Positions 57,292 to 64,000 of a stretch of 64,000 nucleotides of DNA are shown piece by piece. Position 1 is the first letter of the stretch; each line of letters starts with the position of its first letter. Both the position numbers and the translations under genes were made by a program. Below the pieces are notes generated by a model. The model ran no database searches and was not told the DNA's origin. It saw only the letters and a program-made list of their open reading frames with translations. The stretch comes from a virus: IMG/VR virus record IMGVR_UViG_3300032173_000002, positions 1 through 64,000 of that record; one strand, written 5' to 3'.

Positions 57292-57816
57292 ATGGCTGTT
57301 CCCACAGTTGAGCAGATCAGAGCCGTCGGTCGGTATCGGGTGAACTATCTGTGGAATGTTCAGTTCCCGACAAGCCCGTTCTCAGACTGGTTTCCAGCGA
57401 CTTCTGTAGATGAGGATGTAGTGGAAGTGGAATCCTATTCCTTTAATGGATTTCTCCACAAACACTCAATCCCGTCTTCTGGCTTTTCAGAGCCAAGAAA
57501 AGTTAGCATAACTTTCCTGGATGCAGAGGATATGAGATTATTCAACTGGCTAACGAACTGGATGAAGAATACTATCTTGAATGGAGGCAGAGGAGTAAGT
57601 CCTCTGGCGGATTGTGTCAAACCTGTGTTAATCTCCCGATTGGCAAATCAGAATGAAGTCGGGAAGTCTTCGTGGAAAGAACTCTCCACTGCTACATACT
57701 ATGTCTATCCAGTTGGTAAAATCTCATTTGAGGGGAAGTCCACTGAGGGGAAGTCCACAGAGCTCAGCTTAGTGTCTTACAAGCTGGATTTTGTTGTAGT
57801 TCATGTACTGGAGTAG
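57292..57816 (+). CDS. Second tube-like protein (tube initiator candidate)
   Basis: 174 residues after tcaaggagaat. It resembles the tube protein in plan: RAVGRYRVNYLWNVQFPTSP at the start, strand MRLFNWLTNWMKNTILNGGR in the middle and YKLDFVVVHVLE at the end. A T4-like baseplate uses gp48/gp54 to start the tube; this could be such a protein. The gap of about 100 bases upstream is unusual in this dense region and has no visible gene. Confidence 0.6.
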   Translation: MAVPTVEQIRAVGRYRVNYLWNVQFPTSPFSDWFPATSVDEDVVEVESYSFNGFLHKHSIPSSGFSEPRKVSITFLDAEDMRLFNWLTNWMKNTILNGGRGVSPLADCVKPVLISRLANQNEVGKSSWKELSTATYYVYPVGKISFEGKSTEGKSTELSLVSYKLDFVVVHVLE

Positions 57817-57831
57817 AAAGGAGCTTGTGTA

Positions 57832-58722
57832 ATGCCCAAGGTGGTGCTGAAGGAGAAGAAGGCTATACTTACGAAGGAACCCACCACTGAGAAGCTTTCC
57901 TGGATAAAAGTCAAGGGAGCTATCCCTTCAAAATGGTTGCCATACCCGAAGGGCCTGGAGATTTACTATCGTCCTTACACTCATGGCGATCTGCTCCTGT
58001 TTAATCAGACGAATCCAGATGGTAGCCCAGTAATGGATGCTGTTCAGAGGATAGAGTTTGTAATGAAGGGAATTGATGTAGGAGGTGCTCCATTCGATAA
58101 ATGGAGCATCTCTTATAGGGACTTTTTGTTCGTTTCGCTTTTGCGCAGATTATCTACCTTTGACACCAATCAGTTTGTTATGGCTTACAAGTGCTCAGTA
58201 TGCGGTGGAGAGAATCAAGCAATATTCTCCCTGGAGCAAGTAGATATTATGGATGTGGAAGTGCCTGCTCTCCCTGTAGTATATACGACCACAGAGGGAG
58301 AAGTGCTCCATTTTTCCTTGCTCACGGTGGGAGGTTATATGCGCCTACTGAAGGAAGGAAACTTGAAGGATGAGTTGGCTATTCTTTCAGAGATGCTAGT
58401 CAACTTTCAGGATAGGGAGAAAGCCTACAAGATCCTGTACGATGCAAGGGGGAAGGGTGGACAGGACATAGAGGCTTTGATAGAGATCAATACCATGCTT
58501 CTGACTGGGATTAAGCCTCTGGAGCACAAGTGTCAATTTTGTCTGAAGTTTAATGAGGAGGAGGAGCAGAAGGAGAAGAGCACACCGGGATACTCTGCTT
58601 ATTTTCGTGATCCGACAAATTATCTTAGTTTCTACGACCCAGAGGTGGTCGTATTTCCCTTTCGTCAACCTGACGACACTTTTAGAAATCGAATTCGCTT
58701 TGGCTTACAAGGGAATCGTTGA
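57832..58722 (+). CDS. Baseplate protein, gp26-type, with zinc pairs
   Basis: 296 residues after aaaggagcttg. It has two Cys pairs (YKCSVCGGENQ near 120 and HKCQFCLKFNEEEE near 225) in a helical frame, and matches by pattern the T4 baseplate gp26 family. The last 14 residues (TFRNRIRFGLQGNR) look unnatural, whereas the +1 frame at the same place reads LLEIEFALAYKGIVDAWN, which continues into a sensible helix. A frameshift to the 58700 ORF is possible. Confidence 0.65.
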   Translation: MPKVVLKEKKAILTKEPTTEKLSWIKVKGAIPSKWLPYPKGLEIYYRPYTHGDLLLFNQTNPDGSPVMDAVQRIEFVMKGIDVGGAPFDKWSISYRDFLFVSLLRRLSTFDTNQFVMAYKCSVCGGENQAIFSLEQVDIMDVEVPALPVVYTTTEGEVLHFSLLTVGGYMRLLKEGNLKDELAILSEMLVNFQDREKAYKILYDARGKGGQDIEALIEINTMLLTGIKPLEHKCQFCLKFNEEEEQKEKSTPGYSAYFRDPTNYLSFYDPEVVVFPFRQPDDTFRNRIRFGLQGNR

Positions 58723-58819
58723 TGCTTGGAATATCAAGGAAATGGATTTTCAGGAAGTTACTGCTCTGTATGATCGCTTGAAGAAGCAAATAAAGGAAGA
58801 GAACCCGAATGCCGGATGA
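58700..58819 (+). CDS. Small ORF overlapping baseplate gene, possible frameshift product
   Basis: 39 residues from TTG 58700 (MAYKGIVDAWNIKEMDFQEV and a charged helix). It overlaps the 3' end of the gp26-like gene and the start of the tape measure. Its position, right before the tape measure, is where tail assembly chaperones are made by frameshift in many phages (lambda G/GT; Mu uses -2). A TTTT run at about 58679-58682 could be the slip site. It could also be an independent TTG-started gene. Confidence 0.45.
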   Translation: MAYKGIVDAWNIKEMDFQEVTALYDRLKKQIKEENPNAG

Positions 58820-61232
58820 GATAACAAGAGAGAGCATCAAAAGAGAAGCTAAGGAAATGGCCTCGCAGCTAGCAGAGGATGTAGCTGCTGGAGTTGGTGA
58901 TGCCCTGACTGGGGCCTTGGGAGTTAGAGCTTTGGAGAGTTCTTTCGCAGAGTTGGGAAAGAAACTGGGAGAGACTCTCACTAAGTCTTTGGCTGAGGAA
59001 GCAAGAAAGTCTCCTATCAGTAGGGAGATTCCCGGAGTGGTTTCCCCTACGGGACTTGGAACAGAGTTGGAGCATTTTCGGGAGCAGTTAGAGAGGCTTG
59101 TAGTCCAGCTAAGAAGTACGATTGATCTTCTAAGCAAGTCTGGGACTACCCTGGTTGGCGAAAGAGAGATGGGGCAGATACGCCAAGTGGCTGAAGCCAT
59201 TCTGGAGAGGCAGGGGATTACTCCTGAGACTGCAAGGAGTTTTGTAGATACGGTCAAGCAGGTTCAAGATACCTTGGGCCAGATGGGAGAAGAACAGAAG
59301 CAGTTTCAGGTAAGCATAAAAGATATTTTCGATGTCTATCATAAAATTCTTGAGGATCACCGAATTTCCTTGGATGTCCAGAGAGATTTGATAGAGGATG
59401 TCCAGCGATATATGTCAGGGGAGGAAACTCCGCTGGCCCGTGAGATTAGGGCTTTCGATGTTTCCCAATTAGACAAGGAGAAAGTTAAGGAATTCCTGGC
59501 TCTGATTGACCGAGCGAGGGAAGAGGAGTCAGGGGAGTTGAAGGGCACTTTGGAGGAGCTAAATCAAACTTTCCAGGAAGCTTTCCTCACTCCAGGAGAG
59601 ACCAGAGCTACTTGGTTTGAGAGAGTTCGATCTGCTGGGAAGCCTTTTGTCGAGGCTTTCGTGGAGGCTCCGGGGAAGTTTACTATCGGAAAAGATATTC
59701 GTGCTGGGTTGATGGATATGTTATTTGGTGGCATGGGGTTAGGGCCTTTGGCAAGAGAACTCAGGCTTCCAGAGAGGATGGAATCTTTGTGGGGGGTGGG
59801 AGTAGGAAAGATCCGGGAGCTTGCGGGAGGAATGTTCGGGAGAGGGGGACTATCACCAAGTGAGGAGATTCGTGAGACGAGAGAGGAAGTTAAAAGAGGT
59901 TCAGAACAGATACTGAAGACCATAGAATTGAAGGAGAAGAAAAGGGAGCTTACAGATGGAGAGCATCGGAAGAATATCCAGGCAATACTGAAACGGGTCC
60001 ATGCTCGACCTTCAGAGATGGTTCCTGAGATTGAGGAGTCTGCTGATATTGCCGCTTCCCCAAAAATGATAGAACGCTTGGGTCCTCGTTTTACTGGCTG
60101 GTTGACCAAAATGTTCCCTGGCTTATCTCAAATGCTCATGGGAGGTGGACTGGCTGGTGCAGCTTTGACAGCTGCGGGGGTTGCCGCCACGATTGGAATG
60201 TATGTTACAGCAGCAAAAACAGGCCTCGAGGCAAAGAAAACACTGGAAGACATAGGCAAGGCTAAGGAAGCTAAAGCAGTAGAATATGCGACAAGGGACA
60301 TCGGTGGACTTACTGCTATGATGGAGTCTCGAAGGGATTCTGGTGCGATTAGTGTAGATGTAAACCGAGCCAAGTCTTATGGAACTTATCAAATGAATGT
60401 GAAGGGAGAGTTACCTGGGTTTGTAGCGAGATATGGAGAGAAATTTGGATTGACTGCTCCGCTTGGTGAGAAAGAGTTCGATGTCCAGTGGAGAAAGGCT
60501 TATGCAGAAAGACCACAGGAGTTTGCAGCCAGTCAGCACATGTATATGGTTGATGTTCCCTATACTCGCCTGACCAAGCATATGAGGGGCAAGGGGATTG
60601 AAACTGCGGGGAAAAGTCGTCTCGCTTCTGCTATCTTTTCTGTTTCTACAACTCATGGATTTGAGGGACAAAAAATAATTGTAGAAGATGCGATTAAGTT
60701 TGCAAAAGAGCAAGGATTGAACTTCTCCGACTTACCAGAGGATAGACAGATTGATATTCTTTATTCTGCTCGTAGTGCTTATGTATCCAGAGCTCGTGGA
60801 ATACCTGAAAAAGCGAAGCCTGAGCTGTTAGATCGTTTTAAGAGGGAGAAAAGAATCTTAAAGGGAGAAGAGATGGCACCTGTAAAAGCTCCCGTTCCAT
60901 CTACAGTGGCTCCTACTCCATCTGTAGGAGCTCCTACTCCCTCCGCAGTGGCTCCAGGAGGAGAGTATATCTTACCAATTCCTGCTGGTGAAGAGTTGAG
61001 GCCGACTGCATTGTCTCCGACCAGAAAGCCTGCCACAACGATTACTGCCACCCCAACTCTAGCGAGAGAGCCCGTGGAGACTGTACCAGCGTTGGTTCCT
61101 CCTGCTGCTCCGCCTTCCGAGGCACCTGCTCCTCCTCCAGTTACTATGCCTTCTATCGTTCATATTACTGAGAGACGAAAATCTATTGACGATTATGGGA
61201 TTGCAATTGCTAATCTTGGCATGTGTTCGTAG
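58809..61232 (+). CDS. Tape measure protein with a muralytic domain
   Basis: 807 residues. The first 400 residues are helical (RESIKREAKEMASQLAEDVA; RQVAEAILERQGITPETARS). A hydrophobic stretch follows (MGGGLAGAALTAAGVAATIGMY, about 438-460). Residues about 490-690 resemble lysozyme-like domains of phage tails: IGGLTAMMESRRDSGAISVD and SYGTYQMN near 515-523 with Glu and aromatic residues. A P/A-rich linker closes it. It probably sets tail length and helps open peptidoglycan during injection. Confidence 0.7.
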   Translation: MPDEITRESIKREAKEMASQLAEDVAAGVGDALTGALGVRALESSFAELGKKLGETLTKSLAEEARKSPISREIPGVVSPTGLGTELEHFREQLERLVVQLRSTIDLLSKSGTTLVGEREMGQIRQVAEAILERQGITPETARSFVDTVKQVQDTLGQMGEEQKQFQVSIKDIFDVYHKILEDHRISLDVQRDLIEDVQRYMSGEETPLAREIRAFDVSQLDKEKVKEFLALIDRAREEESGELKGTLEELNQTFQEAFLTPGETRATWFERVRSAGKPFVEAFVEAPGKFTIGKDIRAGLMDMLFGGMGLGPLARELRLPERMESLWGVGVGKIRELAGGMFGRGGLSPSEEIRETREEVKRGSEQILKTIELKEKKRELTDGEHRKNIQAILKRVHARPSEMVPEIEESADIAASPKMIERLGPRFTGWLTKMFPGLSQMLMGGGLAGAALTAAGVAATIGMYVTAAKTGLEAKKTLEDIGKAKEAKAVEYATRDIGGLTAMMESRRDSGAISVDVNRAKSYGTYQMNVKGELPGFVARYGEKFGLTAPLGEKEFDVQWRKAYAERPQEFAASQHMYMVDVPYTRLTKHMRGKGIETAGKSRLASAIFSVSTTHGFEGQKIIVEDAIKFAKEQGLNFSDLPEDRQIDILYSARSAYVSRARGIPEKAKPELLDRFKREKRILKGEEMAPVKAPVPSTVAPTPSVGAPTPSAVAPGGEYILPIPAGEELRPTALSPTRKPATTITATPTLAREPVETVPALVPPAAPPSEAPAPPPVTMPSIVHITERRKSIDDYGIAIANLGMCS

Positions 61233-61241
61233 GAGAACAAA

Positions 61242-62033
61242 TTGGCTATCCTGAGAACAGAGTTTATCGAAGATACAATCAAGAATCCAAATGCTAGGGT
61301 TCAGATCATAGCAGATGGAGCAGGAGTGAATGTAATTAGCTGGCTTACTCGACCACTTCAGTTTACACAGCTGGGCTCCACTTGGAAAGCACCATTTGAG
61401 TTTACCCAAGCCCAAGGGATTCTCACAAATTTATACAATGTGTTCGCTCGGATGGGTGGCCTCCCGCAAGGAAAAATGGAATTACCAGCGCAGACCATTG
61501 CCTTCTGGGGAGGTAGTTCCAGACCGATCATAATCGCTGAACTCATGTTCGTTTCCTATATGAAGGGGGAAGATCCACGACAGCAAATACTTCAACTCAT
61601 AAAGTGTATAGCACCCACTACATTAGAGCTTACTATTCCCATCTTAGGCAAGGTCCAAGCAACTTACCAGGCCCCTCTTGGCTACGCTGGTGGTGCAGGT
61701 AGAACAGCTACCAGTGGGGCGACAGGGACAGTCCAGTTGAGTATTGGACAATGGTTCTGTGCTCGGAATTTGCTGGTGAGTTCTGTTAGCCCTGGTTTCT
61801 CTATCCAGACTACAAATGAGAACTGGCCTTTGTATGCTACTGCTACCGTAAACTTTGAGCCCTATATGATGCCCACTTTTAATGACTTCTGTGGCTGGTT
61901 CAAACAGCCAGTACAAGCGGAATCTACGCCCGGAGAAATAGTGGGTAAAGGCTCAAGAGAAGTTGGTAAGGATATAGTAAAAACTCCCTGGGGTGGAGTA
62001 ATCCCGGAGAAATGGGGGGAGGTAGGTCCGTAA
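61242..62033 (+). CDS. Tail/baseplate protein (263 aa)
   Basis: TTG 61242 start after aggagaacaaa. 263 residues with NVISWLTRPLQFTQLGSTWK and ETTNENWPLYATATVNFEPY-like strands. It lies after the tape measure and before the gp53-like gene, where T4-like phages encode baseplate hub components. It could be a LysM-less hub or tail-tip protein. The family is not recognised. Confidence 0.55.
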   Translation: MAILRTEFIEDTIKNPNARVQIIADGAGVNVISWLTRPLQFTQLGSTWKAPFEFTQAQGILTNLYNVFARMGGLPQGKMELPAQTIAFWGGSSRPIIIAELMFVSYMKGEDPRQQILQLIKCIAPTTLELTIPILGKVQATYQAPLGYAGGAGRTATSGATGTVQLSIGQWFCARNLLVSSVSPGFSIQTTNENWPLYATATVNFEPYMMPTFNDFCGWFKQPVQAESTPGEIVGKGSREVGKDIVKTPWGGVIPEKWGEVGP

Positions 62034-62035
62034 CT

Positions 62036-62374
62036 ATGTATTATATCAATTCGGATTTGGAAGGAAATAGATTCGACTTGGCTCGCTTCTGTGCTTTTAC
62101 CGAAAGCATCTACGACGACTTGGACTCATACTTTATGAGTGCTCTTCTGAAAATTCCTCCTGCAGGTGTTTATGTAATTCAGAAGGAGAGTAATCGTCCG
62201 GATGCTCTATCTTTCACTCTTTACAGAGACACGCAGTATTGGTGGATTCTACTCGTCTATAATGGAATGATTAGTCATGAAGAGCTTACTCCAGGGAGAA
62301 CTATTAGTTATCCCTCTTTGGATCAGCTTGAAACTCTCTACTTCCAACTAAATGCAATGGGTTCCTCTGTATGA
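62036..62374 (+). CDS. Baseplate wedge protein (gp53-like)
   Basis: 112 residues from ATG 62036. The motif DALSFTLYRDTQYWWILLVY (after PPAGVYVIQKESNRP) is the core of the gp53-type baseplate wedge domain, LysM-like in fold. The end YPSLDQLETLYFQLN follows the usual pattern. It overlaps the next gene by four bases. It would link wedge and hub. Confidence 0.75.
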   Translation: MYYINSDLEGNRFDLARFCAFTESIYDDLDSYFMSALLKIPPAGVYVIQKESNRPDALSFTLYRDTQYWWILLVYNGMISHEELTPGRTISYPSLDQLETLYFQLNAMGSSV

Positions 62375-63507
62375 TCGGCGTAGAAGGTCAGTATGTATTG
62401 AAATTCAAAATAGGTAAGTTTGACGACTTCCTTGCAGAGAGTGATTTGGAAGAGTTTACGATCATTGAAGAAGCTGGGAATGTCCTTCCCACCTTTGATT
62501 TGCTGTGCCGGGTTCGCTTTCCTGAAGTGATTGCTTATCTGAACGAGGGAAATATATTAGAAGCTGCTTTTGGTCAGAGACAATCGGAGATGATTAACTC
62601 CCGACTGCTGATAATGAACAAAGAGCTAATCGGGACAGGTTTGAGTCTTTATACAGTGAGGCTGAAAGGAATTTCCTGCTATCCTGGGTACCTATCCGAC
62701 AGCAAGACAAGAGTGTTGGGACCAATGTCGGCTATTGAAGCTGTAAGTCAAGTTGTTAGATCCTGGTTCAAGACGAACTTTAATGTTTCGTCCTCCCAGG
62801 ATAACCAACGATGGTACCAGGTGGGTATTTGCGACAAGCTATTCATAAATCACCTTTGGATTCATGCTTGGCTACCTAATTCCTTTCCCGCTGTGGGTAT
62901 CACTTGCGACGGGACATTTGTCCTGAGAGATGTTAGAGTACTGGCTGGACAAAAATACAAATGGAAACTCGTTCCTTATACTCCAGTGAAGAATGAGGAG
63001 ATTGGATTTAGCGGGGACTACTCTGTAAAATCGGAGTCTGGATTCTATAATCAATGGATGGGTTACGGTCGGGAGCGCCATGTATTGAATCTGGACACCG
63101 GAGATGCGAAGGTTGAATCACCTAATCCTATCGGGCCTATCCTTCCAGTTGCTTCCAAATTGGATCGTTACGGACAAGTTCAGAGCAAAAAGGATGAGTC
63201 CGGTTTCCTTAGTGAGAATGTAGATCCCAACTACCACAAGGCATATCTTCAGAATCTCTCCAGCTTAGCTGTTTTTTCCTCCACCGGGATTGAAGTGAGT
63301 TACGCAGGGAGATTCAAGAATACCAGGGTGCTGGATCTAGTAATGGTTACTGACAAGGACATAAGGACACCGAGTCAAGCAGCCGAGGCGCAGTCTGGTC
63401 TATATCTTGTTGGAAGGGTGACCAGGACTTTTACTAACAAGACCTTGGATACTTCGTTGAGACTTACAAGAGAGTCACTAAGCCAGATGAAGGGGGAGTT
63501 TAAGTAA
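62371..63507 (+). CDS. Baseplate hub protein (gp27-like)
   Basis: 378 residues. Features of hub proteins related to T4 gp27 / Mu gp44 / phage D proteins: early VLPTFDLLCRVRFPEVIAYL, a middle PMSAIEAVSQVVRSWFKTNF (the region that enters the hub ring), and closing strands LVGRVTRTFTNKTLDTSLRL. It is followed by the spike gene, as in other phages. Its stop lies at the start of the right repeat arm. Confidence 0.75.
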   Translation: MIGVEGQYVLKFKIGKFDDFLAESDLEEFTIIEEAGNVLPTFDLLCRVRFPEVIAYLNEGNILEAAFGQRQSEMINSRLLIMNKELIGTGLSLYTVRLKGISCYPGYLSDSKTRVLGPMSAIEAVSQVVRSWFKTNFNVSSSQDNQRWYQVGICDKLFINHLWIHAWLPNSFPAVGITCDGTFVLRDVRVLAGQKYKWKLVPYTPVKNEEIGFSGDYSVKSESGFYNQWMGYGRERHVLNLDTGDAKVESPNPIGPILPVASKLDRYGQVQSKKDESGFLSENVDPNYHKAYLQNLSSLAVFSSTGIEVSYAGRFKNTRVLDLVMVTDKDIRTPSQAAEAQSGLYLVGRVTRTFTNKTLDTSLRLTRESLSQMKGEFK

Positions 63508-63586
63508 AACCTCCTTAAAAACACCCTGAATTTCAGTAGAAATGCCCCTTAAAACCTATTTTCTTTTCTTACCCCTAATTTTTCCT
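63505..63586 (-). repeat. Long inverted repeat, right arm
   Basis: The reverse complement of the left arm at 32851-32933 with about 93% identity by eye. It starts at the stop codon of the hub gene and runs to within 40 bases of the spike gene. If promoter-like, the arms would fire toward each other's direction (left arm rightward, right arm leftward). The arms bracket 30.6 kb of modification, head and tail genes. Confidence 0.85.
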
Positions 63587-63624
63587 TGGGTAGTGCTGTT
63601 AATTAGTGGAAATGGGAAATATCT

Positions 63625-64000
63625 ATGCTGATCCAGTTACCTGAATGGCTAAAGAAAAATTTCGATTTGAGGCGTCTCCACGAGGGTACTGTTCTGGACA
63701 ATAATGATCCACTCATGCTGGGGAGAGTCAAGGTGACAGTACCCGGAATCTTGGAAGGAAGTTCCTCTGACTTGCCCTGGGTCTACCCAATGACTCCCAC
63801 CTTCTTGGGAGGCGGTCAGGGGAGCATAGCATTCTTCGTTCCAGAATTAGACTCCAAGATTGCCGTATGGTTTCCAATGGAGGAAGTCTATTTTGGTTTC
63901 TACATTGGTCACTTTCATACCCAGTCTGCTCACGAGAGCCTCTTTGAGGAAGACTATCCTAACAGCTATGGATTCAAGGACTCCGGCGGCACTTACCTTT
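63625..64000 (+). CDS. Baseplate spike protein (gp5/VgrG-like OB fold), partial
   Basis: ATG 63625, open to the window end. The first 100 residues have the N-terminal OB-fold of gp5/VgrG/gpV proteins: LMLGRVKVTVPGILEGSSSD, LPWVYPMTPTFLGGGQGSIA, FFVPELDSKIAVWFPMEEVY and YFGFYIGHF. The rest, expected to be the spike beta-helix and possibly a lysozyme, lies outside the window. It would pierce the outer membrane on infection. Confidence 0.75.
   Translation, partial: MLIQLPEWLKKNFDLRRLHEGTVLDNNDPLMLGRVKVTVPGILEGSSSDLPWVYPMTPTFLGGGQGSIAFFVPELDSKIAVWFPMEEVYFGFYIGHFHTQSAHESLFEEDYPNSYGFKDSGGTYL

Noticed and set aside
32851-63586. Inverted repeat arms as ends of a composite transposon or prophage
   Set aside because: There is no transposase or integrase in the interval and it consists of core phage genes; the arms look like regulatory or recombination repeats instead.
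1-64000. CRISPR array
   Set aside because: No set of short regularly spaced identical repeats with unique spacers was seen; the only tandem arrays are coding repeats.

Overview
The window is a contiguous piece of a large tailed-phage genome with a contractile (T4-like myovirus) tail. The evidence is a terminase with intact ATPase and nuclease motifs, a portal, a gp21-type prohead protease fused to a repeated scaffold, an HK97-fold capsid protein, a tail sheath, tube proteins, a gp26-type baseplate protein, a tape measure, a gp53-like wedge protein, a gp27-like hub and a gp5-like OB-fold spike. Every confident gene is on the + strand. Genes are tightly packed, often overlapping by 4-8 bases, with purine-rich ribosome-binding sites and ATG, GTG or TTG starts. 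A lipoprotein and a secreted protein with an outer-membrane look suggest a Gram-negative host, but the sequence does not identify it.

Layout. 1-3.6 kb: small early-type genes (acetyltransferase-like, zinc proteins, RNA ligase, SEC-C protein, two tiny membrane proteins) and a broken RusA resolvase remnant. 3.7-5.6 kb: an Mre11/SbcD-like nuclease, a split Rad50/SbcC-like ATPase lacking a Walker A motif, and a tRNA with anticodon CAU. 5.6-11.6 kb: a structured repeat, a membrane-anchored transglycosylase, a two-domain glycosyltransferase and unknown proteins. 11.6-16.4 kb: packaging genes (candidate small terminase, large terminase, portal). 16.4-19.4 kb: lysis-type genes. 19.4-32.9 kb: fibre and adhesin genes with collagen-like and seven-fold 132-bp repeats, and a mosaic base composition. 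32.9-41.1 kb: glycosyltransferases, methyltransferases, a B12-type radical SAM enzyme, a phosphatase and an ATP-grasp-like protein. 39-48.2 kb: many small proteins upstream of the capsid genes. 48.2-51.7 kb: decoration-like protein, protease-scaffold, capsid. 51.8-64 kb: neck, an intein-split zinc protein, sheath, tubes, baseplate, tape measure, hub and spike.

The most striking feature is a short N-terminal sequence, roughly M-S-(K/R)-A-x-x-hydrophobic-(L/I)-x-x-(L/F)-E, at the start of about two dozen otherwise unrelated ORFs. Several of these ORFs contain almost nothing else. It resembles in length, position and helix pattern the T4 capsid-targeting sequence that sends internal head proteins into the prohead, where the prohead protease removes it. 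I infer that these proteins, including a HAD phosphatase, an ATP-grasp-like enzyme, a papain-like protein and proteins carrying a new six-cysteine module, are packaged in the head and perhaps ejected with the DNA. Other observations are a 153-residue mini-intein inserted inside the CxC of a SWIM-like zinc motif, an approximately 80-bp inverted repeat with arms 30.6 kb apart, and two 74-bp copies of a three-hairpin element resembling an IS200/IS605 right end.
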